A stretch of DNA of 64,000 bases from positions 124,001-188,000 of the forward strand of contig NZ_QGTJ01000003.1 of NCBI RefSeq assembly GCF_003182095.1, written 5' to 3'. The stretch is from Plasticicumulans acidivorans (lineage in GTDB: Bacteria > Pseudomonadota > Gammaproteobacteria > Competibacterales > Competibacteraceae). The position numbers and the translations under genes were made by a program. Shown in pieces: positions 31,186 to 39,986 of this stretch (its first letter is position 1; every line of letters starts with the position of its first letter). The notes below the pieces were generated by a model. It was not told the DNA's origin. It worked only from the letters and a program-made list of their open reading frames with translations, and did not search any database.

Positions 31186-32079
31186 ATGTCCACCGCCTCC
31201 GCTCCCGCCCCCGCCGTTGCCCTGAGCCCGCTGCTGATCGCCTGCCTGGCCGCGACCTGGATCATCTGGGGCTCGACCTATCTGGCGATCCGTTTCGCGC
31301 TGGAGAGCTTTCCGCCGTTCTTCGGCATGGGCACGCGCTTTCTGCTCGCCGGCGCACTGCTGCTCGGCTGGGCGCGCTGGCGCGGCGCGGCCTGGCCCGA
31401 GCGCCGGCAGTGGTGGCATGCGCTGATCGTCGGCGCGCTGATGGTCGGCGGCGGCATGGGCGGCACCGCCTATGCCGAGCAGAGCGTCGGCTCCGGCCTG
31501 GTGGTAGCGTTCATCGCCATCATTCCGCTGATGATCACGCTGCTCAACCGGCTGTGGGGCGTGCGCCCGGCGCCGGGCGAGCTGGCCGGCATCGCCGTCG
31601 GCCTGTGCGGCGTGCTGCTGCTGACCCGCGGCGCCGGCTTTGCAGCCTCGCCGGTCGGGCTGCTGGCGATCGTCATCGCCTGCCTCACCTGGTCGCTCGG
31701 CAGCGTGCTCAGCCAGCGCCGGCTGCCCCTGGCGGCCGGGGCGATGGGCTTTGCCAGCGAGATGCTCGGCGGCGGCGCGGTGCTGCTGGTGCTGGCGGCG
31801 CTCAGCGGCGAGCAGCCGCAGTGGCCGACGCCGCTGGCCGCCGGCGCCTGGCTGTACCTGGTGGTGTTCGGCTCGCTGATCGCCTTCAACGCCTACATGA
31901 TGCTGCTGGCGCTGGCACCGGCCGGACTGGCGTCGAGCTATACCTTCGTCAATCCGCTGATCGCGATGCTGCTCGGCGTCGCCCTCGGCGGCGAGACGAT
32001 CACGCACTATGAATGGTTCGCCGCCGGCATCATCCTCACCGGCGTCGTGCTGCTGCTGTATGGTCGGCGCGACCACTGA
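31186..32079 (+). CDS. EamA/DMT-superfamily exporter
   Basis: A protein of about 297 residues with ten hydrophobic helices in two EamA repeats (about 12-140 and 155-290), resembling YedA/RhaT-type drug/metabolite transporters of the inner membrane. The start is uncertain: ATG at 31186 (MSTASAP) or ATG at 31156, which adds ten residues; neither has a good SD. Conserved GSTYLAIRFALESFPP and SSYTFVNPLIAMLLG are typical. It follows the CDF gene by about 55 bases but is functionally unrelated. Substrate unknown. Confidence 0.85.
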   Translation: MSTASAPAPAVALSPLLIACLAATWIIWGSTYLAIRFALESFPPFFGMGTRFLLAGALLLGWARWRGAAWPERRQWWHALIVGALMVGGGMGGTAYAEQSVGSGLVVAFIAIIPLMITLLNRLWGVRPAPGELAGIAVGLCGVLLLTRGAGFAASPVGLLAIVIACLTWSLGSVLSQRRLPLAAGAMGFASEMLGGGAVLLVLAALSGEQPQWPTPLAAGAWLYLVVFGSLIAFNAYMMLLALAPAGLASSYTFVNPLIAMLLGVALGGETITHYEWFAAGIILTGVVLLLYGRRDH

Positions 32080-32112
32080 GGCGCGAATCTTCTACGCGAG
32101 GAAGCCCCACCG

Positions 32113-32454
32113 ATGAGCGATCGGCGCAGCACAGGCATCAGCCTGACCTTCTACGTCCCCGAAAGCCGCCGCCTGCACGGCCGCCTGGCCTACGAATGGC
32201 TGCTCGAACAGGCCCTCAAGGCCGGCTTGCACGGCGGCTCGGCGTTTCACGCGCTGGCCGGCTTCGGCCGCGCCCACCGCCTGCACGAAGCAGCCTTCTT
32301 CGAACTCGCCGGCGATACGCCGGTGGCGGTGAACTTCGTCGTCAACGCGGACGAGGAAACCCGGCTGTGGGCGCTGCTCGAAGCCGAGGGCGTGTCGCTG
32401 TTTTATGTGCGCGAGCCGGTCGAATACGGCGTGCTCAACGGCAGCGTGGACTGA
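32113..32454 (+). CDS. DUF190 family protein
   Basis: A 113-residue cytoplasmic protein with the DUF190 pattern: TGISLTFYVPESRRLHGRLAYEWLLEQALKAGLHGGSAFHALAGFG, then VAVNFVVNADEE and LFYVREPVEYG. The fold is ferredoxin-like and PII-like; family members often sit near FluC fluoride channels, but none is present here. GAGGAAG precedes the start. Function not established. Confidence 0.9.
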   Translation: MSDRRSTGISLTFYVPESRRLHGRLAYEWLLEQALKAGLHGGSAFHALAGFGRAHRLHEAAFFELAGDTPVAVNFVVNADEETRLWALLEAEGVSLFYVREPVEYGVLNGSVD

Positions 32455-32460
32455 ACGCAG

Positions 32461-32485
32461 AAAAGGCGGCTCGCGGCCGCCTTTT
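32461..32485. terminator. Bidirectional terminator
   Basis: AAAAGGCGGC and GCCGCCTTTT form a perfect 10-bp stem with a TCGCG loop, between the convergent DUF190 and rhodanese genes. A/T runs on both sides allow termination in either direction. Confidence 0.85.
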
Positions 32486-32510
32486 GCGTGGATCGGGCCG
32501 GCTCGCCGGC

Positions 32511-32891
32511 TCAGCTGAAGTCCGGCTGCACCGGCTTGGCCACCGGCTTGCCGGCGGCGGCCCAGGCATCGAAGCCGCCGGTGATCGAGCAGACATCGAG
32601 ATAGCCCATCGCCTTCAGCGACAGTGCCGCCAGCGCCGCACGACCGCTGGTCTTGCAGTAGATCACCAGCTTGAGGTTGCGCGGCTCCAGCGCCGGGTTG
32701 CTGGAGAGCTGGAATTCCAGCACGCCGCGCGGAATGTTGATCGCGCCGGGCACGTGGCCGGCGGCGTATTCCTCCGGCTCGCGCACGTCGATCAGCACGT
32801 CGGCCTCGCGCACGGCGCCATCGGCGTGCGCCACGTCCACTTCGTCGATTTGCGCCTTGGCAGCGGCAACCAGATCGAGCGCTGTTTTCAT
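32511..32891 (-). CDS. Rhodanese-like sulfurtransferase
   Basis: A 126-residue single-domain rhodanese. The active loop is YCKTSGRAALAA with Cys79; VLIDVREPEEYAAGHVPGAINIPRG is the CH2A region. No signal peptide is seen, so it acts in the cytoplasm, moving sulfane sulfur from thiosulfate or persulfide donors. Start MKTALD is supported by TAGGAGGA upstream. It is a plausible partner in handling thiosulfate made by TtrBCA, though 7 kb away and not co-transcribed. Confidence 0.9.
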   Translation of the reverse strand: MKTALDLVAAAKAQIDEVDVAHADGAVREADVLIDVREPEEYAAGHVPGAINIPRGVLEFQLSSNPALEPRNLKLVIYCKTSGRAALAALSLKAMGYLDVCSITGGFDAWAAAGKPVAKPVQPDFS

Positions 32892-32988
32892 CGGCTGTCC
32901 TCCTAACGATGTCGCGGGAGCGGCGATGGTAACGGAACGATCCAGCATTTTCTAATCTTCGCAGATACGAAAATTCAGTCGCCCGCCC

Positions 32989-34062
32989 TCAGCGCACGGC
33001 GAACTGGCCGCCGAGACTGGTCGTCAGCTGGCGCCAGTCCTCGCGCTCCGGCAACCCCGGCTTGCGTGCACCGAAGAACAGCGCGACGTTTTCGCCGGCG
33101 GCATCGAACAGCTCGATCGAGGTGATGTCGCCGTCATAGCTCGGCTTGCGCACGCACCAGGCGCTGGCGACCAAGTCGGTGCGCAGGTGCAGGCTGAAGT
33201 TCTCATCGAGTACGTTGAGCCACGGCCCGCGCATCTCGACGTGCTGCACCAGCCCGGTGTGCACCTGCACGATGCCGGGGTTCATCGCCAGCACCATGAT
33301 CGGCTGGCCACTCTGCGCGGCGGCCTGCAGCAGCCGCTGCGGCGCATCCAGCGGCAGCGGCACGGCGTAGTGCGGACCGGCCAGGCGCAGCGCCTGCTGA
33401 CGGCCGAGCACGTGGTGCGCGAGCATCGGGGCGAAGGCGTGCACGTCGTGCAGCCCGTCCCAGTGACGGCGCAGGGTTTCGACGTCGACGTCGGCATCCG
33501 GGCGCTCCGGTGCCGGCGCTTCCGGCGGCTCCACCGTCTGTTCCGGCGACTGGTCCTCAGCCGCCCAGTCACAGGCGAAGTCTTCCCAGGCGCTGAGGCC
33601 GGCCGGCTCGGTGACATAGACCTTGTGCAGCGCGCGGCCATCGGCGGCGAAGAACTGCAGGCTGTGACGGTCGCCCTCGGCGACGGCGAAGCCATGCGCC
33701 CACTGCGACATGAACAGGCGCAGGTCGATGTCCTCACCGCGGGCGATGCCCATCTGGTCACCGATGTCGAGGCGCTCGTAGCAGCCGGTCTTTTCGTGGA
33801 CGACGACTTCGTTGCGGCTCAGCACCATCACCCGCCCCAGGCGCGGCAGTTCGCGCAGGCGCCGATGCCACGGCCCGCTCAGGCGGGTGACACCGTCGCC
33901 ACAGCGGGTGGCGAGCAGCTGCATTTCGGTGCTGCCGAGGCGCGCGGCCGCGTCCCGGATGCGCAGGCCCGGCGTGGCGGCGCGCAGAGCGTCCCAGGCT
34001 TCGCGCAAAACGGTGGCGCCGGCTCCGGCGTCGATCAGGTCGGCGGATGAATGCGACGTCAT
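32989..34062 (-). CDS. hmuS: HmuS/HemS-type haem-binding or haem-degrading protein
   Basis: A 357-residue cytoplasmic protein with two tandem HemS/ChuX-like repeats (about 20-170 and 195-350). Characteristic stretches are LGRVMVLSRNEVVVHEKTGCYERL in the first and HHVLGRQQALRLAG and MNPGIVQVHTGLVQHVEMRGPWLNVLDENFSLHLRTD in the second. Homologues receive haem from uptake systems and hold or cleave it. Start MTSHSSAD has GAGGAT upstream; 49 extra codons are rejected. It is divergent from the imelysin operon. No haem ABC transporter or TonB receptor is adjacent, which is unusual for hmuS. Confidence 0.9.
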   Translation of the reverse strand: MTSHSSADLIDAGAGATVLREAWDALRAATPGLRIRDAAARLGSTEMQLLATRCGDGVTRLSGPWHRRLRELPRLGRVMVLSRNEVVVHEKTGCYERLDIGDQMGIARGEDIDLRLFMSQWAHGFAVAEGDRHSLQFFAADGRALHKVYVTEPAGLSAWEDFACDWAAEDQSPEQTVEPPEAPAPERPDADVDVETLRRHWDGLHDVHAFAPMLAHHVLGRQQALRLAGPHYAVPLPLDAPQRLLQAAAQSGQPIMVLAMNPGIVQVHTGLVQHVEMRGPWLNVLDENFSLHLRTDLVASAWCVRKPSYDGDITSIELFDAAGENVALFFGARKPGLPEREDWRQLTTSLGGQFAVR

Positions 34063-34409
34063 ACGGTGATCCTCATCAAGTCGTGTCGACCCCGGCGCTG
34101 GCGGTTCCTGCTGAGCAGGGCGCCGGAGTTTACTGCCCGCGCGTGTCGATCGCTGCATCAAACGGTGGCGGAGTGTGTCCACCCGCGTTCTTGCGACCGG
34201 CTGTGACAACCGCCGTCGGCAAAGTGCCGCGGCCGCGCCGCGCAGGCTCTAAAAAAAGCTGCATCCAGCAACGATTTGTGCTGTGCGTCAAGCCCAAATC
34301 GACAGATGGTGTTGACACCCACACGCATGCAGCTTGTTATTACAAATGCAAAATGTTCTTATTTAAGACATCACTGTATTTGACCAGCTCATCTGCCCGG
34401 AGGTTTCGC
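34063..34409. promoter_or_regulatory. Divergent control region of hmuS and the imelysin operon
   Basis: The 347 bases are GC-rich near hmuS and AT-rich near the imelysin gene. TTGACA (34312-34317) and TGTTAT (34335-34340) with a 17-base spacer make a good sigma-70 promoter for the plus strand. The following AT-rich stretch (34341-34370) could hold a Fur site, but no convincing 19-bp box was recognised. Confidence 0.5.
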
Positions 34410-35552
34410 GTGTCTGTCGCCCGTCCCCTGCTGCTCGCCGTCGCTCTGGCGACCTCGCCACTCGCCCTGCACGCCGCTGCGCCGGTCAGCGAGCAAGCCG
34501 TCGTCGCCCATTACGCCGAGCTGGTCTACGCCAACTACAGCGATGCCCTGAACGCGGCGCGTGAACTGCAGCAGGCGGTGCAGTCCTTCGTCACCGCGCC
34601 GAGCGAGGCCGGGCTGATCGCCGCGCGCAAGAGCTGGCTGGCGGCGCGCGAGATCTACGGCCAGACCGAGGCGTTCCGCTTCTACGCCGGCCCGATCGAC
34701 GACGAAAACGGCCCCGAGGGCCGCATCAATGCCTGGCCGCTCGATGAGTCCTACATCGATGCGGTCAAGGGCCAGCCGCAGTCCGGCATCATCAACGACC
34801 CGCAGGTGACGATCAGCGCCGAGTCGCTGTCGGCGCTCAACGAAAAGGACGGCGAGGAAAACATCGCCACCGGCTGGCATGCGATCGAGTTCCTGCTGTG
34901 GGGGCAGGACTTCGACCCGAACGGTCCCGGCTCGCGCAGCTACAAGGATTTCGTCGACGCGCCGAACGCCGAGCGCCGCCGCCAGTACCTGAGCACCGTC
35001 ACCGATCTGCTGGTGCGCGATCTGGCCACCGTCACCGAAGCCTGGGCGCCGCACGCCAAGAACTACCGCGCCGCCTTCGTCGCCGAGCCGCCGCGCGATG
35101 CGCTGAAGAAAATCCTCGTCGGCCTCGGTTCGCTGTCGCGCGCCGAGCTGGCCGGCGAGCGCATGGAGGTCGCGCTCGACAACCGCGATCAGGAAGACGA
35201 GCACTCCTGCTTCAGCGACAACACCCACCGCGACATCGTCAGCAACGCGCTCGGCATCCGTAACGTCTACTTCGGCCGCTACGTGCGCGCCGACGGCCAG
35301 GTGATCGAGGGGCCGTCGGTCAATGCACTGCTGGCCGCCAAAGACGCCAAGCTCGCCACCAGACTCGGCAAGGCGCTCGATCATTCCGTCGGCCGCGCCG
35401 CGGCGATCCATGCACCGTTCGACCGCGAGATCGTCGACGATGCCGGCCGCGCCCGCGTCAAGGCGACGGTCGATGCGCTCAAGGCGCAGACCACCGACAT
35501 CGTCCAGGCGGCGAAGAAGCTCGGCATCAGCAGCCTCAACGTCAACGGCTGA
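34410..35552 (+). CDS. Imelysin family (M75-like) iron-regulated protein
   Basis: A 380-residue exported protein. I choose the GTG at 34410, with CGGAGG 7 bases upstream; it starts a signal peptide (RPLLLAVALATSPLALHAAA). The imelysin GxHxxE motif is GWHAIEFLLWGQD, and NGPEGRINAWPLDESYID is the second conserved block. Imelysins (IrpA, EfeO-like) are periplasmic or membrane-attached proteins of iron uptake; peptidase activity is doubtful. It leads an operon with a dihaem oxidoreductase, a second imelysin and a DUF1513 protein, as in Pseudomonas. Iron control is expected from the neighbourhood. Confidence 0.9.
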   Translation: MSVARPLLLAVALATSPLALHAAAPVSEQAVVAHYAELVYANYSDALNAARELQQAVQSFVTAPSEAGLIAARKSWLAAREIYGQTEAFRFYAGPIDDENGPEGRINAWPLDESYIDAVKGQPQSGIINDPQVTISAESLSALNEKDGEENIATGWHAIEFLLWGQDFDPNGPGSRSYKDFVDAPNAERRRQYLSTVTDLLVRDLATVTEAWAPHAKNYRAAFVAEPPRDALKKILVGLGSLSRAELAGERMEVALDNRDQEDEHSCFSDNTHRDIVSNALGIRNVYFGRYVRADGQVIEGPSVNALLAAKDAKLATRLGKALDHSVGRAAAIHAPFDREIVDDAGRARVKATVDALKAQTTDIVQAAKKLGISSLNVNG

Positions 35553-35558
35553 GCGACC

Positions 35559-36932
35559 ATGCACAAGCCTTTCCTGCTCCCGCTGCTGCTGGCAGCGGGC
35601 CCGCTCGCGCAGGCCACGCCCGACCCGCAGACGCTGTCCGGCGGTGACACCACGGTGTTCGAAGACGGCCGCGATGCCTTCTCGCTGTCCTCGCGCAATC
35701 TCGACGAGGACCGGCGCAGCGATTTCTTCGTCGGCAATTCCTTCTTCAAGAAGAACTGGGTCGCCGCCCCGGCCTCGACCACCGCGCGCGACGGCCTCGG
35801 CCCGCAGTTCATCGGCCGCTCCTGCTCGGCCTGCCACGTGCTCGACGGCCGCGGCCAGCCGCCGCAAAGCCCTGCAGAACAGCCGGTGTCGCTGCTGATC
35901 CGCCTGTCGATCCCCGGCGAGGCCAGCCCGCAGCTCGGCGTGGTGCCGGAACCGACCTACGGCGACCAGTTCAACAACGACGCCATTCCCGGCGTGCGCG
36001 CCGAGGGCAAGGTGCGCATCCGCTACGAAGAACACCCCGGCCAGTTCGCCGACGGCGAGCCCTACTCGCTGCGCCAGCCGCACTATGAGCTGAGCGATCT
36101 CGGCTACGGCCCGCTGCATCCGCAGACACTGCTGTCACCGCGCATCGCGCCGCAGCTGATCGGCCTCGGCCTGATCGAAGCGATTCCGGCCGAAGTGATC
36201 CTCGCCCGCGCCGACCCGGACGACCGTGACGGCGACGGCATCTCCGGGCGGGCGAATTACGTCTGGAACGCCGCCAGCCAGCGCACCGAGCTGGGCCGCT
36301 TCGACTGGAAGGCCAATTCGGCGTCGGTCGCCCATCAGGTCGCCGCCGCCTTCAACGGCGACATCGGCATCACCTCGGCACTGTTCCCGCAGCAGGCCTG
36401 CACGCCGGCGCAGCACGACTGCGCGGCGGCGCCGAACGGCGGCGAACCGGAGATCGACGCCGAGCTGCTGCGCAAGGTGGTGTTCTACACCATGCAGCTG
36501 GCGCCGCCGGCCTTCCGCCGCTGGGATGATCCGGCGGTGCAGCGCGGCCGGGTGCAGTTCAGCGCGCTCGGCTGCGCCAGCTGCCACGTGCCGGAATACC
36601 GCACCGGCACGCTCGCCGGCTTCCCCGAGCTGTCGCAGCAGACCATCCGTCCGTACAGCGACTTTCTGCTGCACGACATGGGCCCGGCGCTGGCCGACGG
36701 TCGCCCGGACTTCGCCGCCGGCGGCGGCGAGTGGCGCACACCGCCGCTGTGGGGCATCGGCCTGTTCCCGGCCGTCAACCGCCATTCGAACTATCTGCAT
36801 GACGGTCGCGCCCGCAGCCTGCTCGAAGCCGTGCTCTGGCACGGTGGCGAGGCCGAAGCCGCCAAGCAGCGCGTGCTGACGCTCGACAAGACCGCACGCG
36901 CAGACCTGATCGCCTTTCTCAAAGCGCTATGA
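35559..36932 (+). CDS. Di-haem oxidoreductase (DUF1111/DHOR family)
   Basis: A 457-residue periplasmic cytochrome with signal peptide (LLPLLLAAGPLAQA). Two haem-attachment sites are seen, CSACH (Cys89-His93) and CASCH (Cys339-His343), in the family's usual places, together with DGLGPQFIGRSCSACH and the C-terminal HDGRARSLLEAVLWHGGEAE. Related to cytochrome c peroxidases; often called thiol oxidoreductase. It starts 6 bases after the first imelysin and overlaps the second by ATGA, suggesting the haem protein works with the imelysins in oxidising or releasing periplasmic iron. Confidence 0.93.
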   Translation: MHKPFLLPLLLAAGPLAQATPDPQTLSGGDTTVFEDGRDAFSLSSRNLDEDRRSDFFVGNSFFKKNWVAAPASTTARDGLGPQFIGRSCSACHVLDGRGQPPQSPAEQPVSLLIRLSIPGEASPQLGVVPEPTYGDQFNNDAIPGVRAEGKVRIRYEEHPGQFADGEPYSLRQPHYELSDLGYGPLHPQTLLSPRIAPQLIGLGLIEAIPAEVILARADPDDRDGDGISGRANYVWNAASQRTELGRFDWKANSASVAHQVAAAFNGDIGITSALFPQQACTPAQHDCAAAPNGGEPEIDAELLRKVVFYTMQLAPPAFRRWDDPAVQRGRVQFSALGCASCHVPEYRTGTLAGFPELSQQTIRPYSDFLLHDMGPALADGRPDFAAGGGEWRTPPLWGIGLFPAVNRHSNYLHDGRARSLLEAVLWHGGEAEAAKQRVLTLDKTARADLIAFLKAL

Positions 36933-38053
36933 GCATGCCCCTACCGCCCACATCGCCCGCCACCCGCCACGCCGCCTGGCTGCTGGCCGGCCTCGCCCTG
37001 CTCAGCTCCGCGGCGCAGGCGGCGACGCCGGCGCAGCGCTTTCTGCAGGCGCTGGCCGAGCACGAATTCCTGCCGGCCTACCAGGGCTTCGCTGCCGACA
37101 GCGCCGCCCTCGCCAAAACCAGCGCAGCGCTGTGTACCCGGGCGGACGCGGAAAAACTGCAGCTGGCACGCGCGCAATGGCGCGCGGTCTACCTGCGCTG
37201 GCGCGGTCTCGATGCCATCCAGTTCGGCCCGGCGCTCGATCTGCGCGTCGGCCGCGCGCTCGACGCCTGGCCGCTGCGCGAATCGCTGTTCCAGCGCCAG
37301 CTCGCCAAAGTCGATGCGCACACCGATTTTCGTGAAGTCGGCGCGCAGGCCAAGGGTCTGCCGGCGATCGAGCATCTGCTGTGGCCGTCGACGCCGGCGG
37401 CAGACACCACCCTCGGCGAACTCACCGGTGCCCGCTGTAGCTATCTGCAGGGCGCCACGCGCGAACTGGCGCGCGAGGCGCAGATGCTGGCGCTGCGCTG
37501 GTCGCCACAGGGCGGCCGCTACGTGCGCGAACTGGCGCTCGCCGGCCATTCGCCGCAGGACGGCCGGCATCACCCCTTCCCCACCGAGCGCGCTGCCCTC
37601 GGCGAGCTGGTCAACCGCATCGTCGCCGGGCTCGAAGTCAGCCTGCAGCAGCGTCTGGCGCGTCCGGCCGGCCTCGGGGCCAACGGCGCGCCGCAGCCGG
37701 AACGCTTCGAGGCGGTACGCAGCGCCAGCAGCCGTGACGGCCTGCTGGCGCAGCTGGCCGCGCTGCGCCGCGTGCTGCTCGGTGAAAACGGCTTGGCGCC
37801 GGGTGTCGATGGCGTGCTGCGCGCCAGCGGCGACGCCGGCATCGAAGCCGCCGACACCGTGCGCGGCCTGCTCGATCACGCCGAACGCAGCCTGCAGGCC
37901 CTGCCGGCAGCGCTCGATCAGGGCGTCGGCACGCAGCGTCCGCAGTTCGAAGCCGCGCATCTGGCGCTGCGCTCGCTGCTCAAGGCGATACAGACCGAGC
38001 TGGCCCCGAGCCTCGGCATCACGCTGGATTTCAACGAGAACGACGGTGACTGA
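36929..38053 (+). CDS. Imelysin family protein (second copy)
   Basis: A 374-residue exported protein with a signal peptide (AAWLLAGLALLSSAAQAA). The imelysin core is GLPAIEHLLWPS, where the HxxE histidine of the first copy is replaced (A-I-E-H instead of H-A-I-E), so metal binding may differ. DLRVGRALDAWPLRESLF is the second conserved block. It is only distantly similar to the first imelysin of the operon. Starts in the ATGA overlap with the dihaem gene and overlaps the DUF1513 gene by 8 bases. Confidence 0.88.
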   Translation: MSMPLPPTSPATRHAAWLLAGLALLSSAAQAATPAQRFLQALAEHEFLPAYQGFAADSAALAKTSAALCTRADAEKLQLARAQWRAVYLRWRGLDAIQFGPALDLRVGRALDAWPLRESLFQRQLAKVDAHTDFREVGAQAKGLPAIEHLLWPSTPAADTTLGELTGARCSYLQGATRELAREAQMLALRWSPQGGRYVRELALAGHSPQDGRHHPFPTERAALGELVNRIVAGLEVSLQQRLARPAGLGANGAPQPERFEAVRSASSRDGLLAQLAALRRVLLGENGLAPGVDGVLRASGDAGIEAADTVRGLLDHAERSLQALPAALDQGVGTQRPQFEAAHLALRSLLKAIQTELAPSLGITLDFNENDGD

Positions 38054-39170
38054 ACGACACATCCCGGACCCCGGCCGCCGCCACCTGCTCGGCGCCCTCG
38101 CCGCCGCCGGCCTGCTGGGTGCTTTGCCGGGCACGGCACGACGCGCGCAGGCCGCAGGCACGGCAACCGCCGACTGGCTGCTGTCGGCCTGGGGCGACAG
38201 CAGCGGCCGTCACTGGGCCGGCGGTCAGCGCGGCGCCGACGACACGCTGCGCGGCGTCGAGCTGCCGTATCGCGGTCACGGTCTGGCCTTTCACCCGCGC
38301 CATCCCGGCCAGCTGATCGCCTGCGCGCGCCGCCCCGGTCAGCGTCTGGCGCGCATCGACCTGGTGGCCGGCCGCGTCGCCTGCTTCATCGACACCGAAG
38401 ACGGTCGCCACGGCGGCGGCCACGCTGCGTTTTCAGCAGCCGGCGACCTGCTCTACAGCGGCGAGACCGACGCTGATCGCGGCCGCGGCGTCATCGTCGT
38501 CCGCGATCCGCTGACGCTGGCGCCGCGCGCCGAATGGGATGCCCACGGCGTCGAACCGCATGAGCTGTGCGTACTCGCCGACGGCAGCCTGATCGTCGCC
38601 AACGGCGGCCTGCAGCTCGACCCGGCGACCGGCCGCCGCGTGCTCAACCGCGGTGCCACCGACTCCAGCCTGGTCCGGCTCGACGGCCGCGACGGCCGCC
38701 TGCTCGACCGCTGGCAGCTGGCCGACCGCGAACAGAGCCTGCGCCATCTCACCGTCGGCGCCGATGGCACGCTGTGGATCGGCCTGCAGCATCAGAGCGC
38801 CGACAATGATGTCGCCGTCCTCGCCCGCCTTGAGCGCAGCGGCCGGCTCAGCGAATGCGCGACGCCCGCGGCGGTACAGAGCACGCTCGCCGCCTATTGC
38901 GCCAGCCTCGCCGCCGATCCGCGCAGCGGCCAGCTGGCGATCAGCTGCACACGCGGCGACCGCGTGCTGCTGTTCGCCGCCGACGGCCGCTGGCTCAGCG
39001 CCCATGCACTCGCCAGCGCCTCCGGCGTCTGCTTCAGCGCTGGCCACTTCATCGCCAGCGGCGAACGCGGCGACCTGCTGCTGCTCGACCCGCAGCGGCC
39101 CGACGCCGCCAGCCGCATCGCCACCGGCACACGCTGGGACAACCACCTCTACGCCGCACCGCTCACCTGA
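38046..39170 (+). CDS. DUF1513 family exported beta-propeller-like protein
   Basis: A 374-residue protein starting at GTG within the end of the previous gene. The N-terminus RRHLLGALAAAGLLGALPGTARRAQAA is a Tat-like signal. The rest shows repeated strand-turn units (GHGLAFHPRHPGQLIACARRPG, GHAAFSAAGDLLYSGETD, VEPHELCVLADGSLIVANGG, LTVGADGTLWIGLQHQ) typical of a seven-bladed propeller in DUF1513. It closes the imelysin / DHOR / imelysin operon, a gene set conserved in several proteobacteria. Function is unknown; a periplasmic iron-related role follows from context. Confidence 0.88.
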   Translation: MTERHIPDPGRRHLLGALAAAGLLGALPGTARRAQAAGTATADWLLSAWGDSSGRHWAGGQRGADDTLRGVELPYRGHGLAFHPRHPGQLIACARRPGQRLARIDLVAGRVACFIDTEDGRHGGGHAAFSAAGDLLYSGETDADRGRGVIVVRDPLTLAPRAEWDAHGVEPHELCVLADGSLIVANGGLQLDPATGRRVLNRGATDSSLVRLDGRDGRLLDRWQLADREQSLRHLTVGADGTLWIGLQHQSADNDVAVLARLERSGRLSECATPAAVQSTLAAYCASLAADPRSGQLAISCTRGDRVLLFAADGRWLSAHALASASGVCFSAGHFIASGERGDLLLLDPQRPDAASRIATGTRWDNHLYAAPLT

Positions 39171-39553
39171 CGCGGCGACCGCAGTTTATCCACAGAAGCT
39201 GTGGGCAACTCTGGGGACGAGTGCGGAAAAACCACCGACGACAGCACTGCGCGACAACGGGCGGAGTTTTGCGCAGGGCGAGTACCGCAGCGACGGCCGC
39301 GCCCCTCGGCGGCTCGGCGGCTCGGCGGCAAGCATCGAACAGACGGTGCCGCGAGCGCCCAAGGAATGAGCAGGCCGAAATCAGGCCGGACCGCAAAGCT
39401 TCATCTGCTTGAATAAACGATCAGCCGGTCATCTTGCGAAATCCGCCGCTGCAAACACCTTGGGCGGAAGCGGCCGTCATCGGGACAGGCGTTTACAAGG
39501 ACAGCGCTGTCCGTTATCAGCCGTGCACCCGTTTGCTTGCGAGGAGACTTCGC
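39171..39553. other. Intergenic region with DnaA-box dyad and 8-bp tandem repeat
   Basis: The 383 bases mark the border between the GC-rich core and the lower-GC island. TTATCCACA (39186-39194) is a perfect DnaA-box consensus; CCACAG-AAG-CTGTGG (39190-39204) is a short hairpin that may end the imelysin operon. CTCGGCGG is repeated three times head to tail at 39305-39328. No gene was recognised. Confidence 0.5.
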
Positions 39554-39946
39554 ATGGAGCAATTCACTGGCGGTTGCCTGTGCGGCAGTGTCCGATTCGT
39601 GGCCTCGGGTCGACCCTATCGGGTCGGCATTTGCCATTGCCTCGACTGCCGCAAACATCACGGGGCGCTATTTCACGCTTCCGCGATATTCCCTGAGGAC
39701 GCGGTGACGATCGAAGGCGAAACACGCGACTACGCCGGACGGTTTTTCTGTCCCCGCTGCGGCTCATCCGTTTTTTCACGCAGCGAGGACGAAATCGAAG
39801 TGCACCTGGGATCGCTGGACGCCCCTGACCAACTGGTCCCCAGCTACGAGCTGTGGACCATTCGCCGTGAATCCTGGTTGCCGCCCTTTCCGCTCACGCG
39901 GCGATACGAACGCGATCGGAATGCCACGAGCCGATTCGAGGAATGA
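39554..39946 (+). CDS. GFA-family (CENP-V fold) zinc-binding protein
   Basis: A 130-residue protein of the glutathione-dependent formaldehyde-activating fold. Zinc cysteines are seen in GGCLCGSVRF, CHCLDCRKHHGA and FCPRCGSSVF; the catalytic-type loop is followed by EVHLGSLDAPDQLVPSYELW. Most such proteins are not proven Gfa enzymes. Start MEQFTGG has GAGGAGA upstream. It is the only plus-strand gene of the lower-GC island. Confidence 0.9.
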   Translation: MEQFTGGCLCGSVRFVASGRPYRVGICHCLDCRKHHGALFHASAIFPEDAVTIEGETRDYAGRFFCPRCGSSVFSRSEDEIEVHLGSLDAPDQLVPSYELWTIRRESWLPPFPLTRRYERDRNATSRFEE

Positions 39947-39986
39947 GGCCGGAATCAGCCGGGAGCCGATATAACAGGATTTAAAC

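Noticed and set aside
39186-39194. DnaA box as a replication origin
   Set aside because: Only one consensus box with no cluster, AT-rich unwinding element, dnaA or dnaN nearby.
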